Assembly: GCF_000239795.1 (NCBI RefSeq)
Contig: NZ_CAFJ01000084.1
Location: 1 to 36,803, forward strand
From: Bradyrhizobium sp. STM 3809
GTDB taxonomy: Bacteria > Pseudomonadota > Alphaproteobacteria > Rhizobiales > Xanthobacteraceae
Length of the DNA stretch: 36,803 nt
Direction of reading: 5' to 3'
This document shows positions 17,358 through 25,002 of the stretch, piece by piece (within the stretch, counting starts at the first letter, position 1; each line of letters begins with the position of its first letter). The notes below the pieces were generated by a model. It saw nothing but the letters and a program-made list of their open reading frames with translations, did not search any database and was not told where the DNA came from. The translations under genes and the position numbers were made by a program.

Positions 17358-18329
17358 CTAATCCACCGACACTCCGGCGAATTCCACCACCTTGCGCCAT
17401 TTCTCGGTCTCGTCGGCGACCAGCTTGCCGAATTCGGCCGGTGTCATGGCGCGCGGGATGCCGCCGGTCTCGGTCAGCCGGGCCACCAGCTTGGGATCCT
17501 TCAGCGCCTCGCCGACCGCCTTGTTGAGGATCTCGACGATCTCGGGCGGCGTCCCCTTCGGGGCCGAGATGCCGTAGAAGCCGACGGATTCGTAGCCAGG
17601 CACGGTGTCGGCGATCGCTGGCACGTCCGGCACCGTCGGCCAGCGCTGCGGCGAGGTGACGCCGAGCGCGCGCACGCTGCCGCCGCGCGCCTGCTCCAGC
17701 GCCGTCGGCAGGTTGTCGAAGATCAGCTGCACCTTGTTGGAGATGATGTCGGGGAAGGCCAGCGCCGAGCCGCGATAGGGCACGTGCAGCATGTCGCATT
17801 TGGTCATCGCCTTGAACAGCTCGGCCGCCATGTGCACCGAGGTGCCGTTGCCGGACGAGGCGAAGGCGATCTTGCCGGGATTGGCGAGGCAGTAGTCGAT
17901 GAACTCCTTCACCGTCTTGGCCGGCACGTCGTTGCTGACCACCAGCATGTTGGTGAGCTGCATGATGCTCGCAACCGGCACGGTGTCGCGGATGAAGTCG
18001 TAGGGCAGCTTCTTGTACAGCGAGGTGCTGATGGCGTTGTTCGGCGCGACGAACAGCAGCGTGTAGCCGTCGGGCGGCGCGTTGATCATCGCCGCGGCCG
18101 CGATGTTGCCGCCGGAGCCGGTGCGGTTCTCGACCACGACCTGCTGGCCGAACCGGTCCGAGAGCCACTGCGCCATGATGCGGGCGACGATGTCGACCGG
18201 GCCGCCCGGGGCGAAGCCGATCAGCCAGCGGATCGGGCGGTCGGGGTAGGCGGCCAGGCCGGGCGCCGGCTTGGCGGCGAATCCCGCCGCGATGATCAGT
18301 GCGAACAGCAGCGCGCGTGCCAGCTTCAT
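17358..18329 (-). CDS. Tripartite tricarboxylate transporter-type binding protein (TctC/Bug family)
   Basis: A 323-residue periplasmic protein. The signal peptide 'MKLARALLFALIIAAGFAA' continues to a cleavage near 'GLAA-YPDRP'. Family blocks are 'YPDRPIRWLIGFAPGGPVDI', 'VVVENRTGSGGNIAAAAM', 'PPDGYTLLFV' and 'AYRGSALAFPD'-like 'PYRGSALAFPDIISNKVQL'. Such proteins bind carboxylates (citrate, terephthalate, nicotinate and others) with no single rule. No TctA or TctB membrane subunit lies in the window, so it is an orphan receptor or works with distant subunits. A 'GGGGGACGAGG' site precedes the ATG. Confidence 0.93.
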   Translation of the reverse strand: MKLARALLFALIIAAGFAAKPAPGLAAYPDRPIRWLIGFAPGGPVDIVARIMAQWLSDRFGQQVVVENRTGSGGNIAAAAMINAPPDGYTLLFVAPNNAISTSLYKKLPYDFIRDTVPVASIMQLTNMLVVSNDVPAKTVKEFIDYCLANPGKIAFASSGNGTSVHMAAELFKAMTKCDMLHVPYRGSALAFPDIISNKVQLIFDNLPTALEQARGGSVRALGVTSPQRWPTVPDVPAIADTVPGYESVGFYGISAPKGTPPEIVEILNKAVGEALKDPKLVARLTETGGIPRAMTPAEFGKLVADETEKWRKVVEFAGVSVD

Positions 18330-18365
18330 CCTCGTCCCCCGCTGTGGTCTCGTTCAGCTCGCGTG

Positions 18366-18392
18366 CGGCGGCCCGCTTGCGCCGGGCCGCCG
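18366..18392 (-). other. Stem-loop between the two orphan binding-protein genes
   Basis: CGGCGGCCCG (18366-18375) and CGGGCCGCCG (18383-18392) form a perfect 10-bp stem with a 7-base loop. It lies 15 bp after the stop of the LivK-type gene and 36 bp before the TctC-like start. There is no T run. It could raise the level of the upstream binding-protein message relative to the downstream one (inference). Confidence 0.5.
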
Positions 18393-18407
18393 GTCGTCAT
18401 GACGCCG

Positions 18408-19619
18408 TCACTTCTTGACCAGCGGACAGGCCGGATCGGGCGGGCCGAACGCATCCTCGCCCTTGATGGTCGCGAGGATCTTGTAATAGTCCCACGGATA
18501 TTTGCTCTCCTCCGGCGACTTCACCTGCGCCAGCACGAGATCGTGCACCATCAGATTGTCGGCGCGGAGCTTGCCGTTGCGGGCGAAGAAGTCCTCGACC
18601 GGCGTCTCGCGCATCTTCGCGGCGACTGCGAGCGGATCGTCGCTGCCGGCGGCCTTGACGGCGTTGAGGTAGTGCGTGACCGCGGAGTAGACGCCGGCCT
18701 GCCACATCGTCGGCATCCGGTTCATCTTGGCGAAATAGCGCTTCGACCATTCGCGCGTCTTGTCGTCCATGTCCCAGTAGAACGAGGTCGTCAGCAGCAG
18801 CCCCTGCGCCGCCGGCAGGCCGAGCGAATGGATGTCGGTGATCAGCGCGAGCAGCGCCGCCATCTGCTGGCCGCCCTTGAGCAGGCCGAACTCGGAGGCG
18901 GTCTTGATCTCGTTCATGTTGTTGGGGGGGCCTGCGGCAATGCCGATGATCTTGGCCTTGGAGGCCTGCGCCTGCAGGATGAAGGACGAGAGATCGGGGG
19001 TCGCGAATGGCGGCTTGACCGAGCCCACGACCTTGCCGCCATTGGCGGTGACGACGCTGGACGCATCGCGCTCCAGCGAATGACCGAAGGCGTAGTCGTC
19101 GGTGATGAAGAACCAGCTGTCGCCGCCGCGCTTCACCACCTCCTTCGCGGTGCCGGTGGCGAGCGCGCGGGTGTCGAACACCCATTGCATCGCATAGGGC
19201 GAACAGAACTTGCCGTGGAAGTCGGCCGCGCCCGTCGACTGGGTGATGAAGAGCTTCTTCTTCTCGGTGGCGATGGTCTGCACGGCGAGACCGACGGCGG
19301 AGACCGGCACATCGACGATGAGGTCGACCTGCTCGGTGTCGTACCAGCGGCGCGCGATCGCGGCGCCGATGTCGGGCTTGAGCTGATGGTCGCCGACGAT
19401 GACGCTGATCGGCTTGTCCAGCACCTTGCCGCCGAAATCATCCACCGCCATCTGCGCCGCGGTGACGGAACCCTGGCCGGTCGGCGTCGAGGCCGGGCCG
19501 TTCATGTCGCTGAGCACGCCGATCTTGACGACGTTGTCGGAGATCTCCGCCTGCGCGGCCGTGGTCGCCAGCAGCGCCGCCGTGGCCCATGCCGCCGTTC
19601 TCAGGAAGCTGAGTCGCAA
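18408..19619 (-). CDS. Orphan LivK-type periplasmic binding protein
   Basis: A binding protein of the Peripla_BP_6 family, 403 residues from TTG at 19619. That start has a GGAGGA site at 19629-19624 and gives an ordinary Sec signal, 'RLSFLRTAAWATAALLAT' with cleavage after 'AQA'. The in-frame ATG at 19643 has no ribosome-binding site and would add acidic residues to the signal. Family motifs are 'VKIGVLSDMNGPASTPTG', 'GDHQLKPDIGAAIARRW' and 'ITDDYAFGHSLERDA'. The conserved 'FFARNGKLRADNLMVHDLVL' near the C terminus is typical of Bradyrhizobium-type paralogues. No permease or ATPase adjoins it. A run of seven C in the coding strand (18930-18924) lies inside the gene. Confidence 0.9.
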   Translation of the reverse strand: MRLSFLRTAAWATAALLATTAAQAEISDNVVKIGVLSDMNGPASTPTGQGSVTAAQMAVDDFGGKVLDKPISVIVGDHQLKPDIGAAIARRWYDTEQVDLIVDVPVSAVGLAVQTIATEKKKLFITQSTGAADFHGKFCSPYAMQWVFDTRALATGTAKEVVKRGGDSWFFITDDYAFGHSLERDASSVVTANGGKVVGSVKPPFATPDLSSFILQAQASKAKIIGIAAGPPNNMNEIKTASEFGLLKGGQQMAALLALITDIHSLGLPAAQGLLLTTSFYWDMDDKTREWSKRYFAKMNRMPTMWQAGVYSAVTHYLNAVKAAGSDDPLAVAAKMRETPVEDFFARNGKLRADNLMVHDLVLAQVKSPEESKYPWDYYKILATIKGEDAFGPPDPACPLVKK

Positions 19620-19769
19620 TCCGTCCTCCACCGATGTCGGCATGACGCCGTTGTTGGTCGCGGCTCTGCCGGCCGCGTCCGCTTATCTGCAATCAATCCT
19701 GGGCGCGCGTCAATCGCGGCCGCGCGGATGACCACAAGGCATGTTTGCACCGCAACGAGCGCGGACGGC

Positions 19770-20360
19770 TCACGGCTGTGCGGCCTTGTGCTCCTCGTGC
19801 GCCGCCTCCCAGACCTCGCGCGCGGCGTCGGCATTCATCAGCGCGATGCCGACGCCGACGATCAGGTCGGGCCAGATCGCGGGCCACACGAAGGCGGTGA
19901 CGAGGCCGGCCGCGATGATCGCAAGATTGGCGTAGGCATCGTTGCGCGCCGAGAGGAAGGCGGCCCTGGTCAGGCTGCCCTGGTGATGGCGGACCCGCGC
20001 CAGGATCAGCGCGCAGCCGAGATTGACAACCAGCGCGCCGAGACCGGTCAGGGTGAGCGGCAGGGGCGCCGGCACCTCGGCCGTGAAGATCTTGCCGCCC
20101 GCGGTCCACAGACCGGCGATTGCCGGCGCGAGCAGGATCAGCGCCAGCACCTTGCCGAGCCGGGCGCGCTGCACGGCAGTCCAGCGCAGCGCCAGCGCGA
20201 TCAGGAGATTGACCGAAGCATCCTCGAGGAAATCGACGCTGTCGGCGAACAAGGCCACCGAGCCGATCGACAGCGCCACCGCGAACTCGATGCCAAAATA
20301 GCCGAGATTGAGCGCGGCCACCGTGAGCACGGCACGGCGGACCGGATGTGCTGCCACCAT
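19770..20360 (-). CDS. Short cation transporter related to the CDF family
   Basis: A 196-residue membrane protein with about five to six helices. 'GSVALFADSVDFLEDASVNL' matches the acidic helix 2 of cation diffusion facilitators, and 'SARNDAYANLAIIAAG' matches helix 5. The usual HxxxD metal residues are altered and the cytoplasmic C-terminal domain is absent, so the protein is much shorter than a normal CDF efflux pump of about 300 residues. The start at 20360 shares one base with the mobA stop (TGATG), so the two are coupled. The frame upstream of that ATG is shadow. The metal is not known. Confidence 0.82.
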   Translation of the reverse strand: MVAAHPVRRAVLTVAALNLGYFGIEFAVALSIGSVALFADSVDFLEDASVNLLIALALRWTAVQRARLGKVLALILLAPAIAGLWTAGGKIFTAEVPAPLPLTLTGLGALVVNLGCALILARVRHHQGSLTRAAFLSARNDAYANLAIIAAGLVTAFVWPAIWPDLIVGVGIALMNADAAREVWEAAHEEHKAAQP

Positions 20361-20992
20361 CACGCGCCCCGGTCCTCCAGCGCCGCGAGGCGCTCCGCCT
20401 CGGCCAGATCCTCGGCGGTGTTGGCATTGAAGAACGGATCGCACGGCACGACCGGCCACGCCACCGTCGCGACCTTGTAGCGCGCGGTGAACCGCGTGAC
20501 CTTGCGGATGTCGTCGTGCAGCAGCGCGCGGCGGAGGTCTTCGCGCAGGCGCAGCGACCACAGCCCGATCACCGGATGGGTCTGGCCGCTAGAGGCGGCC
20601 AGCGCCAGGTCCGCCTCACCGCTCATGCGGGCCTCGGACAGGCGCGCCACGAGATCATGCGGGAGAAACGGACAGTCGGCGGCGGCGCTGATCATCCACT
20701 GCGCGGCGGGCCGGTGCGCCGCCACCCAGTCCAGCCCGGCCAGGATTCCGGCCAACGGACCTGGAAAGCCGGCGACATCATCCGGCACGACGGGCAGGCC
20801 GAAGGCGGCGAACCGTGCGGGATCGCCATTGGCGTTGAGGATCAGCGGCTCGCATTGCGGCGCCAGCCGCGCGATGACATGTGCCAGCAGGGGGCGGCCT
20901 GCGATCATGCGCATGGGCTTGTCGCCGCCGCCCATGCGACGGGCGAGACCGCCGGCGAGCACAACGCCCGGAATCGAAATCATTGTCGTCAT
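20360..20992 (-). CDS. mobA: Molybdenum cofactor guanylyltransferase MobA
   Basis: A 210-residue soluble enzyme that joins GMP to molybdopterin to make the guanine-dinucleotide cofactor of the DMSO-reductase family, which includes formate dehydrogenases. The nucleotide-binding signature '[19 protein letters not shown]' (about 8-26) matches LAGGxSxRMGxxK, and '[12 protein letters not shown]' is the second family motif. ATG at 20992 is preferred; ATG at 20983 is also possible and neither has a strong ribosome-binding site. The longer frame to 21226 is not like MobA. It is divergent from mobB across 233 bp. Confidence 0.93.
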   Translation of the reverse strand: MTTMISIPGVVLAGGLARRMGGGDKPMRMIAGRPLLAHVIARLAPQCEPLILNANGDPARFAAFGLPVVPDDVAGFPGPLAGILAGLDWVAAHRPAAQWMISAAADCPFLPHDLVARLSEARMSGEADLALAASSGQTHPVIGLWSLRLREDLRRALLHDDIRKVTRFTARYKVATVAWPVVPCDPFFNANTAEDLAEAERLAALEDRGA

Positions 20993-21225
20993 CGCCGGTT
21001 CCGTTATCACGTTCCGCGCGGTCGCGTCAGCGGCTGCCGCAAGCGATCGGGGATCATAGACCTCCGGCGCCCGCGCGGCCGGCGCGATGGCCGGCCCGAT
21101 CGGGGCGAGCCCATGACATCCTGGCCGGGCCGCGATAGAGGTGTCCCTGGCTCGATCAGCGACGAGCTCTGCGCCGCCGGGCCGTTGCGGTGCATCGACG
21201 GCCCTGGTGTGATCTGGAGACTGCA

Positions 21226-21759
21226 ATGAACGTCATCGGCCTCGCCGGCTGGAGCGGCGCCGGCAAGACCACGCTGCTGACGCGGCTCATTCCGCTGTTC
21301 AACGCGCAGGGGCTGCGGGTATCGGTGATCAAGCACGCTCATCACCGCTTCGACGTCGACGTCCCCGGCAAGGATTCCTGGCGCCATCGCGAGGCGGGTG
21401 CGGCGGAGGTGCTCGTCGCCTCGGGCACGCGCTGGGCGCTGATGCGTGAACTGCGCGGCGAAAGCGAGCCGACATTGGCCGATCTGCTGACCAGGCTGTC
21501 ACCGGTGGATCTTGTCTTGATCGAGGGCTACAAGGCCGGACCGCATCGCCGCATCGAGGTGCATCGCAGCGGAAACGCCAAGCCGCTGCTGTTCCCCGAC
21601 GACCCCGGCATCGTCGGGATCGCGAGCGATGTGCCGGTCGAGTCCGCCCTGCCTTGGGCGCACCTCGACGACATTCCAGCCATCGCCGCCTTGCTGCTTG
21701 CCAAGGCCATGCCGATGAGCGAAGTGCTGCGCATGGCAGATCCGAAGGGGCCGCATTGA
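21226..21759 (+). CDS. mobB: Molybdopterin-guanine dinucleotide biosynthesis adaptor MobB
   Basis: A 177-residue P-loop GTPase that helps MobA. '[20 protein letters not shown]' at the N terminus is the Walker A region, '[20 protein letters not shown]' is the characteristic MobB block, and '[19 protein letters not shown]' follows. The start at 21226 has a GGAG site and lies just before the Walker motif; the small N-terminal extension from 21190 is not needed. Its TGA overlaps the ATG of a 37-codon ORF (TGATG). Confidence 0.94.
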   Translation: MNVIGLAGWSGAGKTTLLTRLIPLFNAQGLRVSVIKHAHHRFDVDVPGKDSWRHREAGAAEVLVASGTRWALMRELRGESEPTLADLLTRLSPVDLVLIEGYKAGPHRRIEVHRSGNAKPLLFPDDPGIVGIASDVPVESALPWAHLDDIPAIAALLLAKAMPMSEVLRMADPKGPH

Positions 21760-21872
21760 TGGAACATGTTTCACTAACGGAACTCCGTGTTCCAGATTCG
21801 GAACGCAGTTTCATCGTGGATGACGCGATCGGGTTGACGCATCGCCGCTGGTTCGCCATGGTCCGCCGATGA
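21759..21872 (+). CDS. Unknown 37-residue protein coupled to mobB and a TusA-family gene
   Basis: Not recognised. The product is a 37-residue peptide starting '[15 protein letters not shown]' and ending 'HRRWFAMVRR'. The N-terminal half is acidic and the end basic, with no membrane segment and no cysteine. Its ATG overlaps the mobB stop by one base, and its own TGA overlaps the ATG of the next gene by 4 bp, which gives an unbroken coupled chain. It may be a real small protein, a relay ORF that lets ribosomes reach the next gene, or the remnant of a longer one. Confidence 0.5.
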   Translation: MEHVSLTELRVPDSERSFIVDDAIGLTHRRWFAMVRR

Positions 21873-22108
21873 GCACGACGCGGCTGGATCTGACGGGCTT
21901 GAAGTGCCCGTTGCCGGCACTCAAGACGCGCAAGGCGCTGCAGTCGCTGCAGCGAGGCGAGCGTCTCGAGGTCTGCTGCACCGATCCGTTGGCGGTGATC
22001 GACATCCCCCACTTGGTTCGCCAGACTGGCGATCGGGTCGACGTCGTCGAGCGCAGCGAGCAGAGGATTCTTTTCTTGATCGAGAAGGTCAAGGATGGGA
22101 CGGAGTGA
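21869..22108 (+). CDS. TusA/SirA-family sulfur carrier protein
   Basis: A 79-residue protein with the family signature 'LDLTGLKCPLPALKTRKAL'. The CPxP motif holds the persulfide-carrying cysteine (Cys14). 'LEVCCTDPLAVIDIPHLVRQ' is the usual second block. TusA passes sulfur in thiouridine synthesis and, in E. coli, also affects molybdenum-cofactor metabolism. Its position directly behind mobB fits the second role here (inference). It starts within the stop of the 37-codon ORF. Confidence 0.93.
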   Translation: MSTTRLDLTGLKCPLPALKTRKALQSLQRGERLEVCCTDPLAVIDIPHLVRQTGDRVDVVERSEQRILFLIEKVKDGTE

Positions 22109-22837
22109 TCCGCAACGGCCGTGCGCGTACCTGCTACAGGTTGTCCAACTAAGTAGTTCGTGTGCGCGGCCGCAGCAAAATGCGTGTCAAGTGGGCTGAT
22201 CGCTTCCGATCGTCGCACCTGCGCCAGAGCCCGCTCATAACTATGCCGCGTTCTCAGTCCAAGCTTGCGACGCCGCGAGAAGGCAAGGAAAGGTTGTTGT
22301 CGTCTTCACAAGTTCGAGAGCGGCATCATTCGGTGCCATGTAGCATCGGAGGCGAGTAGGAGCGGTGGTCTGATTAGTTGATTCTCTTGGTCGCAACAGA
22401 TGGCGGTCTCAAGTAATCGCGGCCAGATGCTACAGCCGAGAGTGGCGGCGGCGTCGGTTGCACGTCAATTTCTGTGTTTGTTAGCAACACGTCTTCGCTG
22501 CATTGCGATCAATCCACGAAGTTTGACCACTTATTACCATTTTACTATCGACAATTTGCCTCGGTTCTGCACCAATTGAGGCGCCGTCCGCGGAGGTTGC
22601 GGAAGGCGTATCGTGCCCGCGTCGGATCGGGCCGGGCGGAACCGCGGCACGGGGATGTCACGACGCAGGAGACCTCGGTGGGGGGTGTCATGCACGTGAA
22701 ACAAACCCGGCGTTTGTGCATCGCGAAAATTGTCTGGTAGGTCGAAAGCGGGCGGGGTGAGTGAGCGTATCGATTCTGATCAAGGGGACAGAACATGACG
22801 TCGTTGCGTTGGACGCGAGTCCGTAGGGGAGGAATGC
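22109..22837. other. 729-bp gene-poor, AT-richer gap upstream of the OxlT-like gene
   Basis: No convincing gene is seen; the open frames here (for example one of 88 codons) show none of the local codon bias. The base composition is visibly richer in A+T than on either side. Two weak signals are present. A possible sigma-70-like pair is TTGACC (22523-22528), 17 bp, TATCGA (22546-22551). A possible operator is ACAAAC-N5-GTTTGT (22701-22717). The last 20 bp hold the ribosome-binding site GGGGAGGA of the transporter. It may be its long leader and control region. Confidence 0.4.
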
Positions 22838-24493
22838 ATGGCAACCATTGACAGCGCGGGCTCGCTCCCGAAAGCGCAAGCGGGCATTTTCGATCGTGAG
22901 CACACGGTCGCGAAAGCCGGGTTCAATCGCTGGCTGGTTCCACCGGCGGCCCTGTGCATCCATCTGTGCATCGGCATGGCCTATGGCTTCTCGGTGTTCT
23001 GGCTGCCGTTGTCGCGCGCGATCGGCGTGACCCAGACCCAGGCCTGTCCGGACTTGAGCCTTTGGCAGGAGATGTTCACGACGACCTGCGACTGGAAGGT
23101 CGCCAGTCTCGGCTTCATGTACACCCTGTTCTTCGTGCTGCTCGGTGCCTCGGCTGCCATCTGGGGCGGCTGGCTGGAGCGGGCGGGCCCGCGCAAGGCC
23201 GGCGCCGTGGCGGCCTTCTGCTGGGGCGGCGGCCTGCTGTTTGCGGCTCTCGGCATCTATGTGCACCAGCTCTGGATGATGTGGCTGGGTGCCGGCGTGA
23301 TCGGCGGCATCGGTCTTGGCCTCGGCTACATCTCGCCGGTGTCGACGTTGGTGAAATGGTTCCCTGACCGGCGCGGCATGGCGACCGGCATGGCCATCAT
23401 GGGCTTCGGCGGCGGCGCGATGATCGGCGCTCCGTTGGCCAATCTGCTGATGAACTACTTCAAGACCCCGACGTCGGTGGGTGTCTGGGAGACCTTCGTC
23501 ACCATGGGCCTGCTGTATTTCGTCTTCATGATGATCGGCGCCTTCGCCTATCGCGTCGCCCCGGTCGGCTGGCAGCCCGAGGGCTGGACGCCGCCTGCGG
23601 TGAAGAAGGCCATGATCTCCGAGCACCACGTCCATCTCGACAACGCGCACAAGACGCCGCAGTTCTGGCTGATCTGGTTCGTGCTCTGCCTGAACGTGTC
23701 GGCCGGCATCGGCGTGATCGGCATGGCTTCGCCAATGCTGCAGGAGATCTTCGCGGGCAAGCTCATCGGCCTGCCGGACGTCAGCTTCAATCAGCTCGAC
23801 GCCACGCAGAAGGCGACCATCGCGGCAATCGGCGCCGGTTTTGCCGGCCTGCTGTCGCTGTTCAACATCGGTGGTCGGTTCTTCTGGGCTTCGATCTCGG
23901 ATCACATCGGTCGCAAGGCAACCTACTACTGCTTCTTCCTGATCGGCATCGTGCTCTACGCGCTGGCGCCGACCTTCGCGGCGATGGGGTCGAAGCTGCT
24001 CTTCGTGGGCGCCTTCGCGATCATCCTGTCGATGTACGGCGGCGGCTTCGCAACAGTGCCGGCCTATCTGTCCGACATGTTCGGGACGCTGTTCGTCGGC
24101 GCCATCCATGGGCGTCTGCTGACGGCATGGTCGACGGCCGGCATCATCGGCCCGTTCATCATATTCTACCTTCGTGAATTCCAGCTGGCCGCCGGCGTGC
24201 CGCGTGATCAGCTGTACAACACCACGATGTACATTCTCTGCGCCATGCTGCTCGCCGGCCTGATCTGCAACTTCATGATCAAGCCCGTCGATCAGAAGTG
24301 GAACATGAGCCAGGACGAAGTGGCGCGCTACCAGGCCGAGCTTGCCAAGAGCGAGTCGGCGATCCAGCACGGTTCGTTCGGCATCGGCAAGGGTGGCCTC
24401 GACCTGAGCGCGGCTCTGTTCTGGGCCTTCGTCGGCGTACCGCTGGCGTGGGGCGTCTGGATGACGTTGCAGAGCGCCGTCAAGATCTTCTGA
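22838..24493 (+). CDS. OFA-family major facilitator, OxlT-like anion antiporter
   Basis: A 551-residue inner-membrane transporter. The MFS loop 2-3 motif is 'GGWLERAGPRKAG' (110-122) and its second-half copy is 'GRFFWASISDHIGRK' (346-360). 'YISPVSTLVKWFPDRRGMAT' and 'GAIHGRLLTAWSTAGIIGP' are typical of the oxalate/formate antiporter family. It is longer than OxlT (about 420). It has an insertion after helix 1 with Cys70 and Cys84, a long central loop and an extra C-terminal hydrophobic segment (about 523-548). The oxalate-binding lysine of OxlT helix 11 seems to be Trp431 here, by my rough alignment, so oxalate is not certain. The ATG follows a strong GGGGAGGA site. No frc or oxc gene is in the window. 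Confidence 0.9.
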   Translation: MATIDSAGSLPKAQAGIFDREHTVAKAGFNRWLVPPAALCIHLCIGMAYGFSVFWLPLSRAIGVTQTQACPDLSLWQEMFTTTCDWKVASLGFMYTLFFVLLGASAAIWGGWLERAGPRKAGAVAAFCWGGGLLFAALGIYVHQLWMMWLGAGVIGGIGLGLGYISPVSTLVKWFPDRRGMATGMAIMGFGGGAMIGAPLANLLMNYFKTPTSVGVWETFVTMGLLYFVFMMIGAFAYRVAPVGWQPEGWTPPAVKKAMISEHHVHLDNAHKTPQFWLIWFVLCLNVSAGIGVIGMASPMLQEIFAGKLIGLPDVSFNQLDATQKATIAAIGAGFAGLLSLFNIGGRFFWASISDHIGRKATYYCFFLIGIVLYALAPTFAAMGSKLLFVGAFAIILSMYGGGFATVPAYLSDMFGTLFVGAIHGRLLTAWSTAGIIGPFIIFYLREFQLAAGVPRDQLYNTTMYILCAMLLAGLICNFMIKPVDQKWNMSQDEVARYQAELAKSESAIQHGSFGIGKGGLDLSAALFWAFVGVPLAWGVWMTLQSAVKIF

Positions 24494-24516
24494 TCCGGGC
24501 AACGGATCGAAGCCTG

Positions 24517-24548
24517 CGGGGCGGCCCATCGGCCGCCCCGTTTTTTTT
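24517..24548 (+). terminator. Rho-independent terminator of the OxlT-like gene
   Basis: A perfect 10-bp stem, CGGGGCGGCC (24517-24526) with GGCCGCCCCG (24531-24540), encloses a CATC tetraloop and is followed by eight T (24541-24548). It begins 23 bp after the stop codon. It is the only textbook intrinsic terminator seen in the window, which suggests that this gene is strongly expressed. Confidence 0.95.
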
Positions 24549-24698
24549 GTGCCGATGCTTTCCCATGCCTGCCGAGCCGGTGTCGCCTTGCATTCCAACA
24601 GTTGGGCGCTCCAGTCTTGGCCCGGCTTTGCGGCACGAGGACCTCGACATGGCCGGGCGAGCAACGTCACAGCCGCCGCGTGGGAAGGGGATCGCGCT

Positions 24699-24983
24699 CT
24701 AGGATCCCGCGAGCTCGTTCAGCGCCATCACCGCGCAATACAGCGCGAAGCAGCCGACCATCTCGTCCCAGTGATTCAGGCCGGCGGTGAACACGCGCTC
24801 GCGCCGCAGCGCGGCGAGCACGGCGCAGAGAATGACCATCAGCCACAGCAGCGCGGCGAGGCTGCGTCCGAAGCCGATGCTGCCGAAGCTCGCGAACACG
24901 GCCAGGATCGCGATCCGCAGGCCGAAGCGCAGCAGGACGCGGGCCGCGGACAGTTCCACGGCTTTGTCGGCCGAGAGGATCAT
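24699..24983 (-). CDS. Small membrane protein of unknown function
   Basis: A 94-residue hydrophobic protein, not recognised. There are three probable membrane segments: 'VLLRFGLRIAILAVFASFGS', 'AALLWLMVILCAVLAAL' and 'EMVGCFALYCAVMALNEL'. The start at 24983 is chosen because it begins just before the first hydrophobic part and lies 19 bp behind the previous gene; the longer frame to 25217 is shadow of that gene. It is the distal gene of a two-gene unit divergent from kdp. Confidence 0.72.
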   Translation of the reverse strand: MILSADKAVELSAARVLLRFGLRIAILAVFASFGSIGFGRSLAALLWLMVILCAVLAALRRERVFTAGLNHWDEMVGCFALYCAVMALNELAGS

Positions 24984-25002
24984 CGCCGCAACTCTCGCCG
25001 TT

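Noticed and set aside
18924..18930. A run of seven G/C in the orphan LivK-type gene as a phase-variable tract.
   Set aside because: It is short for slippage control, the reading frame is intact, and the encoded Gly-Pro-Pro fits the protein.
17094..19769. A genomic island inserted at the tRNA-Ile gene.
   Set aside because: No integrase, transposase or repeated tRNA 3' end is seen, and composition and codon use do not change at the tRNA.
17217..20480. A 1087-codon open frame on the + strand.
   Set aside because: It runs antisense to three well-supported - strand genes and mobA. It is rich in Arg, His, Asp and Gly, as expected from the third-position GC bias of the opposite strand, and has no family motif.
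22690..22721. ATGCAC-GTG-AAAC paired with GTTTGTGCAT as a strong operator upstream of the transporter.
   Set aside because: A three-base bulge breaks the symmetry. Only the inner ACAAAC-N5-GTTTGT is perfect, so it is mentioned only as a weak candidate.
22474..22740. An 88-codon ORF in the gap before the OxlT-like gene.
   Set aside because: It has no ribosome-binding site, no native codon bias and no motif; it ends just before the real transporter leader.
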